25,695 bases of DNA from JAWXTS01 sp044433305. Its GTDB lineage: Bacteria > Bacteroidota > Bacteroidia > Bacteroidales > Rikenellaceae. The notes below the pieces were generated by a model. The model was given only the letters and a program-made list of their open reading frames with translations, was not told the DNA's origin and searched no databases. Where the stretch lies: the NCBI GenBank assembly GCA_044433305.1, contig JAWXTS010000020.1:1-25695 (forward strand), given 5' to 3'. Made by a program: the position numbers and the translations under genes. Positions 8,147-16,307 of this stretch are shown one piece after another; position 1 is the stretch's first letter; each line of letters opens with the position of its first letter.

Positions 8147-8509
8147 TTAGAATATGTAATTTAAGATTCCCATATAACGTTGGTCAAACTCCTCTGGGGC
8201 CTCGGTTTTTTCGTGAGTGCGATAACCTTCCATAGACACTTTGATATAAACAGAGTCTGTAAATACAATATCACCTAGCATAAAGAAACTAATAGGGCTA
8301 TTCTCTTCTATTGCTACGCTTTTTGCTTTTATTTCCATTGTATCACATTTTATCAATATGTCTGCACCTTCGGTCGACAGACTACGGTTGCTGCCAACAA
8401 CATAAATACATCTCTCATCTGGAGTCTCATAACCAGGCCTTCTCGTCTGAGACATAACAGCCATTGCAATAAACATTGACAGTACAAGTGAAGTAATAAT
8501 TTTTTTCAT
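8147..8509 (-). CDS. Small secreted protein of unknown function
   Basis: This 120-residue protein has a clear signal peptide (MKKIITSLVLSMFIAMAVMSQ, cleavage near residue 21), leaving about 100 residues with a beta-strand-like alternation (ILIKCDTMEIKAKSVAI, DIVFTDSVYIKVSM). Two cysteines remain in the mature part. I do not recognise a family. It lies 84 bases downstream of the large outer-membrane barrel gene on the same strand, with no evident terminator or promoter between, so the two are probably co-transcribed and may act together in the envelope. ATG at 8509 is required to keep the signal peptide. Confidence 0.65.
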   Translation of the reverse strand: MKKIITSLVLSMFIAMAVMSQTRRPGYETPDERCIYVVGSNRSLSTEGADILIKCDTMEIKAKSVAIEENSPISFFMLGDIVFTDSVYIKVSMEGYRTHEKTEAPEEFDQRYMGILNYIF

Positions 8510-8593
8510 AATATTATGATTTAGGTTAGTTTTATAATCTATCTAAATTCTCTAGATGCTTGTGCAATAAAACCTTACAACACCAACACCCCC

Positions 8594-11344
8594 CTAGAAC
8601 ATATACGAAAGCGTCAACAGCCAGTACCTGCCAAGGATAGACTGCGTGCTTGTTGTTATGTAGTCGTCGGTTATATTCACGTTTTTGTTCTGTGCACTAT
8701 TTAGTATATCGAATACCATAAGGCCAAGTTTCAATCTGTTCTGCGCTCCAAACGAGCGAGTTATATCGGCGTTCCAGAACATATCGTCGCGATTAGACAA
8801 GCTCGACACATCATTGCGATACATATTGTAGGTAAGCATCGTGTTGGCGGTATAGCGTTTGGCAAAGCTAGTTCTTATGACTCCACTCAACTGCTGCTCG
8901 ATATATTTACTAGAGCCATAAGGGCCGCTGGTAAATATACCCACGCGCGTTTTAGAATAAATCTCGGGCTTGAAATACTTAGAGAAGCCCGCAACCAGAT
9001 TCAGCGTCAGGTCCATATCATGCTGGGTCGTTTCCCTCAGCTGCTCTTGCAAGAAGAACGGCACATTGGCATAGCTATACTTAAGGTTGGCCTTCAGTGT
9101 TGACGATATGCCAGAGAAGCGTTTATCGAATTTCAACGTCGACGACAGGGTGTAGTAGCCGTCAACATTCTCATAGCTTGTAAGCGACGCACCCGCCGTG
9201 GCCGTGTAGTCATACTGCTCTAAGTCGGTATCCTCTGTGAAATAAGTTGTCTTGGTGGCTATATAATCCTTAACATAGTTTGCCGCAAAGTCCACGCCCA
9301 CACTAAGGCTTCTCTTAGCTATGATCTTATTAAATCCTATTGAGGCATTAAGCGAATTAGGCTGTTCGAGGTCTATGTTTCCTACCCTTAGGAACATAGG
9401 GTTTTGGTCAGATATAACATCACGCAACTGCTCTACGCTGACATTATTTCTTCTCGAAGAAGCATTAAGATTAATCCTAGCGTTGCCCTCAAGCGTCCAT
9501 GTCATCTGCACCATAGGCGACAACGAATAGAAATCATGGTCCATAGAATACTCATCACCATACATCTCTTGGCGGTTGATTTTGGTTATATCTCCCGTTA
9601 GCGAGCTAGACATAAGGAACTTAGGAGCATTGTAGGTATAGCCTAAGTTCAGGTTATTGCTACTCTGGTCTATGGTATAGTCGTATGTATTTGTCGGATC
9701 TATATCGCCCTCAGGGTTATTCAGAAAATCTATCGCCATCTGCTCCGAGCTGTTATATTTAGAACCAAGACTATATTTAATGTTCATAGACGAGCGTTCA
9801 GATATCGACCGTGATAACCTTAAAGATGCGCCCAAATCTCTTGAGCTACCAAGTCCGTTATTGCTAAGCACGGTGTTAAAAGACGAACTTTGGTCATCAT
9901 CTATCCTCCATCCCTCACTATTGTTCTCTCCCAGATTAGCATCTGCCGTAAATACAAAGTTAGTATTCTCGAACAAAGCACCCATATATATAACCTTAGC
10001 ATTAATACCTTTCTTGCTACCGTCGCTTGTGGTTCTCTGATTCTGATACAACGAAACATCGTCCGTTATGTCCAGCGTCTGTGTACTACTCTGGTTCTGA
10101 TAGGTTGAATAGTTTGCACCTAAGCTCACATTAAGAACAGTTTTTCTGATACCCATATTCAAAGTAGCACTACCACTATACGCATCACTATTCTGCATAT
10201 TCTCAGTAATATTATCGAGCTGTCTTAGTTCATACAGCTCCGTAGGGAAGTAGCTAATTTGCTGAGTGCTTTTAGTTTCAGCATCGCCATGAATGTAATG
10301 AGCACCAAGAGTTAAACTCAACGAATCGCCCTGACGGTATGCATAGCTACCGTGTATCTCTGCTGCACGCGATGGAGTAATGCTAGGACTCTGAGAATAG
10401 TCTGTCGAATTTGTAGATGTGCCGTTGGTCTGGCCAAGCCCCGAAATGCTGTAACTGGTGGATGGCTTATTGATGCTAGCAATAAGTGTCCCAACAAGGT
10501 GGTCCTCAATCTCACCACTACTTTCTTCTTTGTTGGTGCTTGTTCCCCCCGCAAGGTTCAACATTATATTCTTTATGACCTTAGGCTTAGAGTAGGTCAC
10601 AACATCCATAACCTGATCTTTCTCGGCCGTTTTGTCGCCTATACGCTTGGCATCGGGGTTTTCCTCTTCATAGACCTTCACATTCTTGATGTCGTCTGTG
10701 GTCAAATCCCTCAAGGCCAACATGGTGTCGTCGCCAAAGAAACGTTGCCCATCCACATATACCCTATTCACCTTTTTGCCGTTGGCATATATACCGTTCT
10801 CGTCTACCGAAACCCCCGGAAGTTGTTTTAGTAGCTCACCCAGTTTATCACCAGCCATAGTGTTAAATGCCGCGGCATCATATACTGTGGTGTCGCCACG
10901 CATAATCATAGCGATACGATTACCTATCACGCTGATGGTCGCAATCTCGGCTGGGTCTTCTGTCATCAATATATCCAAAGACTTACCTATTTCTTCTGGC
11001 TGATATGTTTTACTAAATGTCTTATATCCCAGATAAGAGGCCGTAACCTGCACAGGCTCTTTATATTCTCTATCCAACTCGCCTACTGCAAACTTATATG
11101 TCATAAAATTTAGCGCGTAGGTCGATATATTCAGCGTATCCTTGCTACTTATTATTGTCACCACCGAGCCAACCAACGGGTCTCCCGTCAGCGTATCATT
11201 AACATATATTGTGGTGAGAGCCTCTGTATATATCCTAAAAGCCTTTGCTGGACCCGAACCTATACCTGCTATTCTCATTTGAGACTGCGCATGTATTGCA
11301 CAAAAGAGTAAAGAAAGAATTATAAATAGTCTAGTTGATTTCAT
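8594..11344 (-). CDS. TonB-dependent-receptor-like outer-membrane beta-barrel protein
   Basis: The protein has 916 residues. A signal peptide (1-19) is followed by a carboxypeptidase-regulatory-like beta domain (about 45-130, GSVVTIISSKDTLN to ASYLGYKTF), then a plug-like domain (about 140-235) with LGELLKQLPGVSVDENG and RVYVDGQRFFGDD, then a barrel of alternating strands to the C-terminal YMF, whose terminal Phe is the usual outer-membrane insertion signal. This is the architecture of the Bacteroidota OMP_b-brl_3 group, which resembles TonB receptors but whose substrates are mostly unknown. No SusD-like partner is adjacent; the only same-strand neighbour is the small secreted protein downstream. 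A lysine-less biotinyl-like secreted protein is transcribed divergently, 129 bases away. Confidence 0.8.
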   Translation of the reverse strand: MKSTRLFIILSLLFCAIHAQSQMRIAGIGSGPAKAFRIYTEALTTIYVNDTLTGDPLVGSVVTIISSKDTLNISTYALNFMTYKFAVGELDREYKEPVQVTASYLGYKTFSKTYQPEEIGKSLDILMTEDPAEIATISVIGNRIAMIMRGDTTVYDAAAFNTMAGDKLGELLKQLPGVSVDENGIYANGKKVNRVYVDGQRFFGDDTMLALRDLTTDDIKNVKVYEEENPDAKRIGDKTAEKDQVMDVVTYSKPKVIKNIMLNLAGGTSTNKEESSGEIEDHLVGTLIASINKPSTSYSISGLGQTNGTSTNSTDYSQSPSITPSRAAEIHGSYAYRQGDSLSLTLGAHYIHGDAETKSTQQISYFPTELYELRQLDNITENMQNSDAYSGSATLNMGIRKTVLNVSLGANYSTYQNQSSTQTLDITDDVSLYQNQRTTSDGSKKGINAKVIYMGALFENTNFVFTADANLGENNSEGWRIDDDQSSSFNTVLSNNGLGSSRDLGASLRLSRSISERSSMNIKYSLGSKYNSSEQMAIDFLNNPEGDIDPTNTYDYTIDQSSNNLNLGYTYNAPKFLMSSSLTGDITKINRQEMYGDEYSMDHDFYSLSPMVQMTWTLEGNARINLNASSRRNNVSVEQLRDVISDQNPMFLRVGNIDLEQPNSLNASIGFNKIIAKRSLSVGVDFAANYVKDYIATKTTYFTEDTDLEQYDYTATAGASLTSYENVDGYYTLSSTLKFDKRFSGISSTLKANLKYSYANVPFFLQEQLRETTQHDMDLTLNLVAGFSKYFKPEIYSKTRVGIFTSGPYGSSKYIEQQLSGVIRTSFAKRYTANTMLTYNMYRNDVSSLSNRDDMFWNADITRSFGAQNRLKLGLMVFDILNSAQNKNVNITDDYITTSTQSILGRYWLLTLSYMF

Positions 11345-11417
11345 GTTTTAAATGTTTTATTTTCACAAGATATGTAAAATAAAATGAATAAAACTACGTT
11401 TTACAACTTATTTTTAT

Positions 11418-11425
11418 TAATTTTG
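11418..11425 (+). promoter_or_regulatory. -7 promoter box for the exported biotinyl-like gene
   Basis: TAATTTTG matches TAnnTTTG and lies 48 bases before the ATG at 11474. No clear TTTG -33 box is found at 19-21 bases upstream, and the region is very AT-rich, so a chance match is possible. Confidence 0.35.
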
Positions 11426-11473
11426 AGATTGACACTATTTAATTTAATTCTAATTAAAAAAAATTAACATGTT

Positions 11474-11839
11474 ATGAGAAATTTAAAGCTTTTTTTAACA
11501 GTACTAGTTTCTAGTACATTATTTTCATTATCTGCAAATGCAAAGACTCTTTTGCAGAATGAATATGTAGTAAACTATTTTGACCAAGGTTTCAGTACTG
11601 AATCTAGCTTAATATCAAGAGCCGTCATGATAGGCCAAGTATCACCAATACCAGGAACAATCACAGAAATCTCAGTAACTATAGGCACTAGAGTAAATGA
11701 AGGTGATGTAGTCATGACTATGGTGGCTTTGATGACAGAAATACCAATATACGCACTAAATGCTGGAACAGTAATTGACATATGCGTTGAAAAAGGAGAT
11801 GTAGTAGAACAAGGGCAGATGTTATTTATTATAGAGTAA
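11474..11839 (+). CDS. Exported biotinyl/lipoyl-like domain protein lacking the acceptor lysine
   Basis: The protein has 121 residues: a signal peptide (about 1-23, ending SANA), a short linker, and a biotinyl/lipoyl (barrel-sandwich hybrid) domain filling residues 58-121. The fold markers are all present: PIPGTITEISVTIGTRVNEG, then GDVVMTM, then NAGTVIDICVEKGDVVEQGQ and a terminal IIE. In biotin carriers the central hairpin reads EAMKM; here the aligned residues 84-88 are VALMT, so Met87 replaces the biotinylated lysine. AAG to ATG would need one base change. It cannot be biotinylated or lipoylated in the usual way, and it is exported, so a carboxylase role is unlikely. It may be a free-standing structural domain, as in membrane-fusion proteins, or a ligand binder; its role is unknown. 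It is monocistronic and ends before a bidirectional terminator. Confidence 0.75.
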   Translation: MRNLKLFLTVLVSSTLFSLSANAKTLLQNEYVVNYFDQGFSTESSLISRAVMIGQVSPIPGTITEISVTIGTRVNEGDVVMTMVALMTEIPIYALNAGTVIDICVEKGDVVEQGQMLFIIE

Positions 11840-11856
11840 CTCCTAACCTTTTATAT

Positions 11857-11894
11857 AATAATGGCTGTACATATATATATGTACAGCCATTATT
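11857..11894. terminator. Bidirectional terminator (38-bp perfect palindrome)
   Basis: The sequence from 11857 to 11894 is a perfect palindrome centred in an AT run (arms AATAATGGCTGTACATATA). It lies between the convergent biotinyl-like gene and the serine hydrolase gene, with A/T ends on both sides. Confidence 0.75.
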
Positions 11895-11925
11895 TATTAT
11901 GTATTTACAACACCAAGTACTAAAA

Positions 11926-13245
11926 CTACTTCAGAGACGAGAATGTCAGAGTGTCAGAAACGATGAACATATCGCGCGCAGGCCACGATTTGACCTTGGC
12001 TAGCGAGCGCGTAATCTGTGTCGAAACATAGTTATTAAAGTTATAGCCCACCCACGAGGACTTGTTGGCCACAAAAGCCCAAGTGTAGCCGTTCTTCTGC
12101 TGCTTAATAATCGCGCTTGTACCTGCCATAGAACCAGTTCTGGTCCATTCCTCGCCACGCACACTGGCCCAACCAATAGGCTTCAGACGTTTGCTGTCAT
12201 AGGTCATGGTCTTTATACTCTGCAAGGAAAGAATATCACGCTTGATGTTGTCACCATTTATCGAGGCCACAAACCTCAGTAGCTCAACTGGCGAGGCCAC
12301 CCACCCTCCAGCAGCACCAAGCAGCGTGATGTTATTGCCGCCATCGCTACGCATGGTTGAATCACTGCCATCGCTAGCCTCAACTTTCTCGGCCTCCTTA
12401 ACCTCATAGTAGTTAACCTCGTTGAGCCTCTTGTCGCGACTAAAGCTCTGGCCCATGTGAATATCATAGCATCCAGCAGGAAACAAAACAGAGTCCTGAA
12501 CATAGTCCACATACGGCAAGTGAACAACCTTCTCTATGACCTTACCAAGAACAATATATCCCAGATTAGAATAGTTGTAGCTCGAACCAGGGTTGCTACG
12601 TAGGCGGTTGCGTGTGGCATAGAGAATCATATCGTCATCCGAAAGCGGTAGCTGCTTCTTGAGCACCCTAGCCACGCCCTCATTATTGAAGGCAGGGTCA
12701 CCGATGGGCGACGAGAAACCAGCCGTATGGCGCAACAGGTGCTCGACAGTGATGTTGCTCAATCTGCGGTCATTGATATTCAGAAATATCGAGTCGTTGA
12801 GTATGCCCCTCTCGCCAAAGACCTTGGCACTCAGAGACAGCTTCTTCTGCTCTACAAGCTTCATAATGGCCGTAGCAGTAATCAGCTTAGATACCGACGC
12901 TATACGGAATACATTATTAACTTCACAGGTTATATCATTATCCAAATCAGCATAACCATAACCCTTTGCATATATCAAACTATCGTTACGCATAAGCGCG
13001 AACGAAGCCCCCGTAATATCCCAGCGGCGCATAAAGTTCTCGACCTCTCTATCAAAGGTCTTGGTCTGCTCCAAATCATTCATAGAGTTGGTTATAAGCA
13101 TATTTATGGGCAAGGTAATACCCGAGGACTCGACACGAGGCTCGTAATCCCCCCCCTGCCATATATGCTGATTCTTGTAGACTACAAAAACTAGGAATAA
13201 AATGGACACCAAAGCGGCTATATGCGATAGTCTGATTTTGGCCAT
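11926..13245 (-). CDS. Membrane-anchored SxxK serine hydrolase (class C beta-lactamase / DD-peptidase family)
   Basis: This 439-residue protein has an N-terminal signal anchor (about 7-23, then NQHIW) and a beta-lactamase/transpeptidase-like domain. The nucleophile motif SVSK is at 117-120 (FRIASVSKLITATAIMKL), the second motif YSN is at 225-227 (SSYNYSNLGY), and RTG at 369-371 (EWTRTGSMAGTS) stands where KTG or HxG occurs in relatives. The LLRHTAGF stretch (171-178) is typical of this family. Members include D-aminopeptidases, esterases and cell-wall DD-carboxypeptidases; which one applies cannot be read here. The gene starts 24 bases after a POT-type transporter stop codon and probably shares its promoter, which would fit release of a small peptide or amino acid outside followed by import. 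Confidence 0.82.
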   Translation of the reverse strand: MAKIRLSHIAALVSILFLVFVVYKNQHIWQGGDYEPRVESSGITLPINMLITNSMNDLEQTKTFDREVENFMRRWDITGASFALMRNDSLIYAKGYGYADLDNDITCEVNNVFRIASVSKLITATAIMKLVEQKKLSLSAKVFGERGILNDSIFLNINDRRLSNITVEHLLRHTAGFSSPIGDPAFNNEGVARVLKKQLPLSDDDMILYATRNRLRSNPGSSYNYSNLGYIVLGKVIEKVVHLPYVDYVQDSVLFPAGCYDIHMGQSFSRDKRLNEVNYYEVKEAEKVEASDGSDSTMRSDGGNNITLLGAAGGWVASPVELLRFVASINGDNIKRDILSLQSIKTMTYDSKRLKPIGWASVRGEEWTRTGSMAGTSAIIKQQKNGYTWAFVANKSSWVGYNFNNYVSTQITRSLAKVKSWPARDMFIVSDTLTFSSLK

Positions 13246-13269
13246 AAGGTCATGTAATATTTTTATAAT

Positions 13270-14658
13270 TTATTCTGCTACTGCTTGTTCTGCCTTCTGG
13301 TCCATGCGCGCAACAACCTTACCATAAACGATAAGACCTATGGCCGACACAAGAGCTATAACAGCAAAGTAATACCATATATAGTGAGCATTGACAGCGG
13401 CAGCCTGCCACTCTTGGTGCGAGCTGAACAACAACGGTTCTGGGCAATATTTATTTAGCAGAAAACCCGAAAGTCCAAATCCAAAGATAGATGATAGAAA
13501 CGAGTGTAGGTGGCTAAAACCAAGATACATACCCTCCTCGCCTTTGGGTGCCTGAAGCGAGAAATACTCCAAAAAGCGTGGCGAGATAAATGTCTCGGCC
13601 AATCCTTGGAACACAATACCCACAATCATCATAAATGCAACTGGGTGCATACCAAGTATCAGCGAGCTGGGATCTATCAGATTTCCCGAAGCCATACATA
13701 TAGCCGACACAGGCATTATAAACATACCTATGGTCATCGAGGCTAGGGCCGTGCGCTTGCTCATAAGCTGCGTAACGAAGTTTACGGTAAGCACAACAAC
13801 CAGTGGGTTGACATTTGCATACCATGATGGAGCCGAACCCTCACCTGCCAAACGAAGCACATACTTAGGCATAGTGGCGTAAAGCTGTTGCTGTACCATC
13901 CAGAAACCTGTTATGATAAGTATCAATGTTATAAGACGACCATTGCAGCATATTTTGATTAGGGCATTCCATATATCTTTTAGGCTCTTACCTTGACCTG
14001 CATTCTCGCTGCTCTTATAAAACAAGAATATAGCTATCAGAGCAAGGAAGGTCATCGACGCCGAAAAGTAGTTAAGCGAGATAAGTCCATCGTTACCTAG
14101 TGCATCACGCAAAGGTTTTACTATTGTCTTACCCGAGAAGGCTCCGATATTAACCATAGCATAGAATATAGAGAAACCCTTGGCGCGTGTCTCTGCCGTG
14201 GTTTCTTTGGCTACGGTTCCCGTGATTACACTCTTTATGAACGAGCCTCCCAACACTATAAGTATCATAATAGGAATGATGCCGTATGACATGTTGGTTT
14301 CTAGTAGGCCTGTAAATTTTGTTGTTTGGCTATATTCTACTAGTCCTGCCGATTCAAGGTAAGTAGGATATATTGCAAGTCCCAAATAACCAACCGTAAG
14401 AAGACTAAAGGCTATCAACATTGCCGAGCGGAAGCCTATCTTGTCAGCCAGCGCACCTGCAAATGTAGGCAAAAGGTAGAGCAAAGCGGAGAAACCACCA
14501 GCGATAGATGCCGACTCAATATCGTTGAAACCTAGTATGCGACTCAGGTAAAGGGTTATTACAATAAATACACCGTAGTAGGCTGCACGCTCAAAGAGTT
14601 CGACCGTATTGGCGACCCAAAAGGCTTTGCTAAATTTAATTTTTGCGTTTTCTGTCAT
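13270..14658 (-). CDS. MFS transporter of the POT (proton-dependent oligopeptide) type
   Basis: The protein has 462 residues with about 12-14 hydrophobic helices. Near the N terminus VELFERAAYYGVF carries the POT signature ExxER plus YYG, and GALADKIGFRSAML matches the loop 2-3 MFS motif. POT proteins import di- and tripeptides with protons; the exact substrate is not readable. A longer reading from 14730 (MPIFATCGNY...) is open, but its first codons overlap the -7 box at 14718-14725, so transcription would begin after them. ATG at 14658 (MTENAKIKF) is therefore chosen. The serine hydrolase gene follows 24 bases downstream in the same operon. Confidence 0.82.
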   Translation of the reverse strand: MTENAKIKFSKAFWVANTVELFERAAYYGVFIVITLYLSRILGFNDIESASIAGGFSALLYLLPTFAGALADKIGFRSAMLIAFSLLTVGYLGLAIYPTYLESAGLVEYSQTTKFTGLLETNMSYGIIPIMILIVLGGSFIKSVITGTVAKETTAETRAKGFSIFYAMVNIGAFSGKTIVKPLRDALGNDGLISLNYFSASMTFLALIAIFLFYKSSENAGQGKSLKDIWNALIKICCNGRLITLILIITGFWMVQQQLYATMPKYVLRLAGEGSAPSWYANVNPLVVVLTVNFVTQLMSKRTALASMTIGMFIMPVSAICMASGNLIDPSSLILGMHPVAFMMIVGIVFQGLAETFISPRFLEYFSLQAPKGEEGMYLGFSHLHSFLSSIFGFGLSGFLLNKYCPEPLLFSSHQEWQAAAVNAHYIWYYFAVIALVSAIGLIVYGKVVARMDQKAEQAVAE

Positions 14659-14717
14659 CGTTAAGTTTGTTTGTTTGTTTTGGGGGAATCTCGCTGCGGC
14701 ATAATTACCACAAGTTG

Positions 14718-14725
14718 CAAATATA
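14718..14725 (-). promoter_or_regulatory. -7 promoter box of the transporter-hydrolase operon
   Basis: On the minus strand TATATTTG fits TAnnTTTG and lies 59 bases before the chosen ATG at 14658. A consensus -33 box is not clear. This box excludes the longer transporter start at 14730. Confidence 0.55.
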
Positions 14726-14792
14726 GGCATTTTTTACAAACAATCTCTAAAGAAACCCCCATAGAAAACTCCAAAAATAAATAATAATATAG

Positions 14793-14800
14793 TATTTTTG
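14793..14800 (+). promoter_or_regulatory. -7 promoter box of the porin gene
   Basis: TATTTTTG fits TAnnTTTG and lies 49 bases ahead of the porin ATG. The expected -33 TTTG is not evident in the A-rich upstream stretch. Confidence 0.45.
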
Positions 14801-14849
14801 TCGTCGATTAATTAAACAATAATTTAAACCCAAACCAATAATATTTTTG

Positions 14850-15884
14850 ATGAAAACACTTAGACTAACAGCATTAGCACTTTTGTTGTCCTTTCAAGTA
14901 TTTGCTCAAGAAAGCAGCGATGAAAGCCAAATGGACTTCACCCCACAGATTCACGGTAGCATACGCGGCAAGTACGAGTACCAACCAGAAATAGACGAAA
15001 GCCGTTTTCAGGTTCGCAATGCACGCCTTAATGTATCGGGCTTCGCACTGGAGAATGTATACTACAAGGCCGAGATTGACCTCTCAGACCAAGGTGTTAT
15101 CCGTATGCTCGATGCTTATGTAAGACTTTATGCCATGAAAGATTTGAGCTTTTCTATTGGTCAGATGCGCGTACCTTTCACAATCGATGCTCACCGCTCA
15201 CCATACGCTCGCTACTTTGCCAACCGCTCATTTATCGGTAAGCAAGTAGGCGATATTCGTGACGTAGGAGCCGTTGTGGCCTACACCCACGAGCGTGGCG
15301 CAGTGCCTTATATCCTTGAGGGTGGTGTTTATAATGGCGACGGACTACTAGAACAAAAAGAGTGGCAATCGAACCTCAACAGTTCACTTAAAGCACAGAT
15401 GTGGTTTGGCAACAACTGGAACCTTACCCTTAGCCACCAACGTCTTCAACCAGCAGAGGTCATAGTAAATATGTATGATGCAGGTGCTAACTTCAGCACA
15501 GACCGCATGCACATCGAGTTCGAGTACCTTTATAAAACATATTCTCAGAACGCCTTTGACGACGTCTACTCAATCAATGCTTTTGCCATGTATAACTTCC
15601 CACTCAAAAGAGGTTTCTTTAAAAACATCTCTATCCTTGGACGTTATGACATGATGACAGACCACAGCGATGGCGAGATGGATGACGACGAGATTGCAGC
15701 AGGCAAACTAAATATTGATGATGCCGCTCGCGACCGCCTTACTGGAGGTATCACATTTAGCCTTGACAAGATGTTCGTTGCCGACATACGTCTCAACTAC
15801 GAGAAATACTTCTATCATTCTTCTGCCGCCATAAATCAATCTGAGCTAGATAAGATCGTTATAGAATTTGTTTGTAAGTTCTAA
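14850..15884 (+). CDS. Outer-membrane porin, OprO/OprP (phosphate-selective porin) family
   Basis: The protein has 344 residues: a signal peptide (MKTLRLTALALLLSFQVFAQ) and a barrel of alternating strands that ends in a C-terminal Phe (IVIEFVCKF). The N-terminal strands show the OprP pattern: HGSIRGKYEYQP, SRFQVRNARLNVSGF, YYKAEIDLSDQGVIRMLDAY and LSFSIGQMRVPFT. Members of this family in Bacteroidota are general anion or phosphate porins; substrate choice is not readable. ATG at 14850 is preferred to the overlapping TTG at 14847. It is monocistronic, starting after the -7 box at 14793 and ending in a hairpin shared with the convergent gene. Confidence 0.83.
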   Translation: MKTLRLTALALLLSFQVFAQESSDESQMDFTPQIHGSIRGKYEYQPEIDESRFQVRNARLNVSGFALENVYYKAEIDLSDQGVIRMLDAYVRLYAMKDLSFSIGQMRVPFTIDAHRSPYARYFANRSFIGKQVGDIRDVGAVVAYTHERGAVPYILEGGVYNGDGLLEQKEWQSNLNSSLKAQMWFGNNWNLTLSHQRLQPAEVIVNMYDAGANFSTDRMHIEFEYLYKTYSQNAFDDVYSINAFAMYNFPLKRGFFKNISILGRYDMMTDHSDGEMDDDEIAAGKLNIDDAARDRLTGGITFSLDKMFVADIRLNYEKYFYHSSAAINQSELDKIVIEFVCKF

Positions 15885-15907
15885 GCACCAGAAGTTTAAG
15901 CCATAAA

Positions 15908-15950
15908 GAAAGGAATGACTAACAAGTAATACTTGCTGGTCATTCCCTTC
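15908..15950. terminator. Terminator-like hairpin between the porin and the DUF4491 gene
   Basis: Arms 15908-15921 and 15937-15950 pair over 14 positions with one A-C mismatch and one G-T wobble. It stands between two convergent genes and can serve both. It is the second copy of the hairpin at 1622. Confidence 0.65.
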
Positions 15951-15977
15951 TTTGTATCTAGCAAGGATGGCTAATAA
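15909..15977 (+). repeat. Interspersed palindromic repeat, copy 2
   Basis: Matches 1622-1685 across the first arm, the loop AACAAGTAATACT, the second arm GGTCATTCCCTTC and the tail (TAGCAAGGATGG then TAATAA), with a few substitutions and short indels. Both copies lie just after a gene transcribed on the plus strand and have the same orientation. Confidence 0.65.
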
Positions 15978-15986
15978 GTACTTAGT

Positions 15987-16295
15987 TTACTTCTTACGTT
16001 TGGGGTTGGCCGGAAACCAGCCTTTTCTCACCCTCTCTTTCTGTTCAAACAACTCTTTAATTGTCCAAAAAGACGAGAAGGCCACAACACCCAACAGTGT
16101 AGATATTAGTATGTTCTCTATTGCTACGGACAGCACCATACATGCTAGGCCCAGCAGCAGAAACCACCACCAACACCCTGTGCCAAAATAATATTCACAT
16201 TTTATAACCACGGGATGAAAGAATCCTATCACTAGGAATGTAGATATGCCAATGGCAATGCCAAGCAAGTTATAGCTTTGTAATAGCTCCATCAT
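15987..16295 (-). CDS. DUF4491 small membrane protein
   Basis: This 102-residue protein has three hydrophobic helices (about 9-30, 41-59 and 62-80) and a basic, Trp-containing C-terminal tail (KERVRKGWFPANPKRKK). The segments FFHPVVIKCEYYFG, CWWWFLLLGLACM and the RVRKGWFP tail match the DUF4491 family as I recall it from Bacteroidota. Its function is unknown. It starts 12 bases after the stop of the YecH-like gene, so the two form an operon driven from the promoter at 16667-16674. MELLQS (one codon in) is an equally good start. Confidence 0.72.
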   Translation of the reverse strand: MMELLQSYNLLGIAIGISTFLVIGFFHPVVIKCEYYFGTGCWWWFLLLGLACMVLSVAIENILISTLLGVVAFSSFWTIKELFEQKERVRKGWFPANPKRKK

Positions 16296-16307
16296 AGTCT
16301 CTATATA

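Noticed and set aside
12727..13194. 155-residue plus-strand ORF inside the serine hydrolase gene
   Set aside because: It is opposite the SxxK catalytic region of a well-supported gene and has no recognisable motif.
14659..14730. N-terminal extension of the POT transporter beginning MPIFATCGNY
   Set aside because: Its first codons overlap the minus-strand -7 box at 14718-14725, so they would not be transcribed; homologous sequence starts at MTENAKIKF.
14847..14849. TTG start for the porin
   Set aside because: An ATG follows immediately in frame and gives a normal signal peptide.
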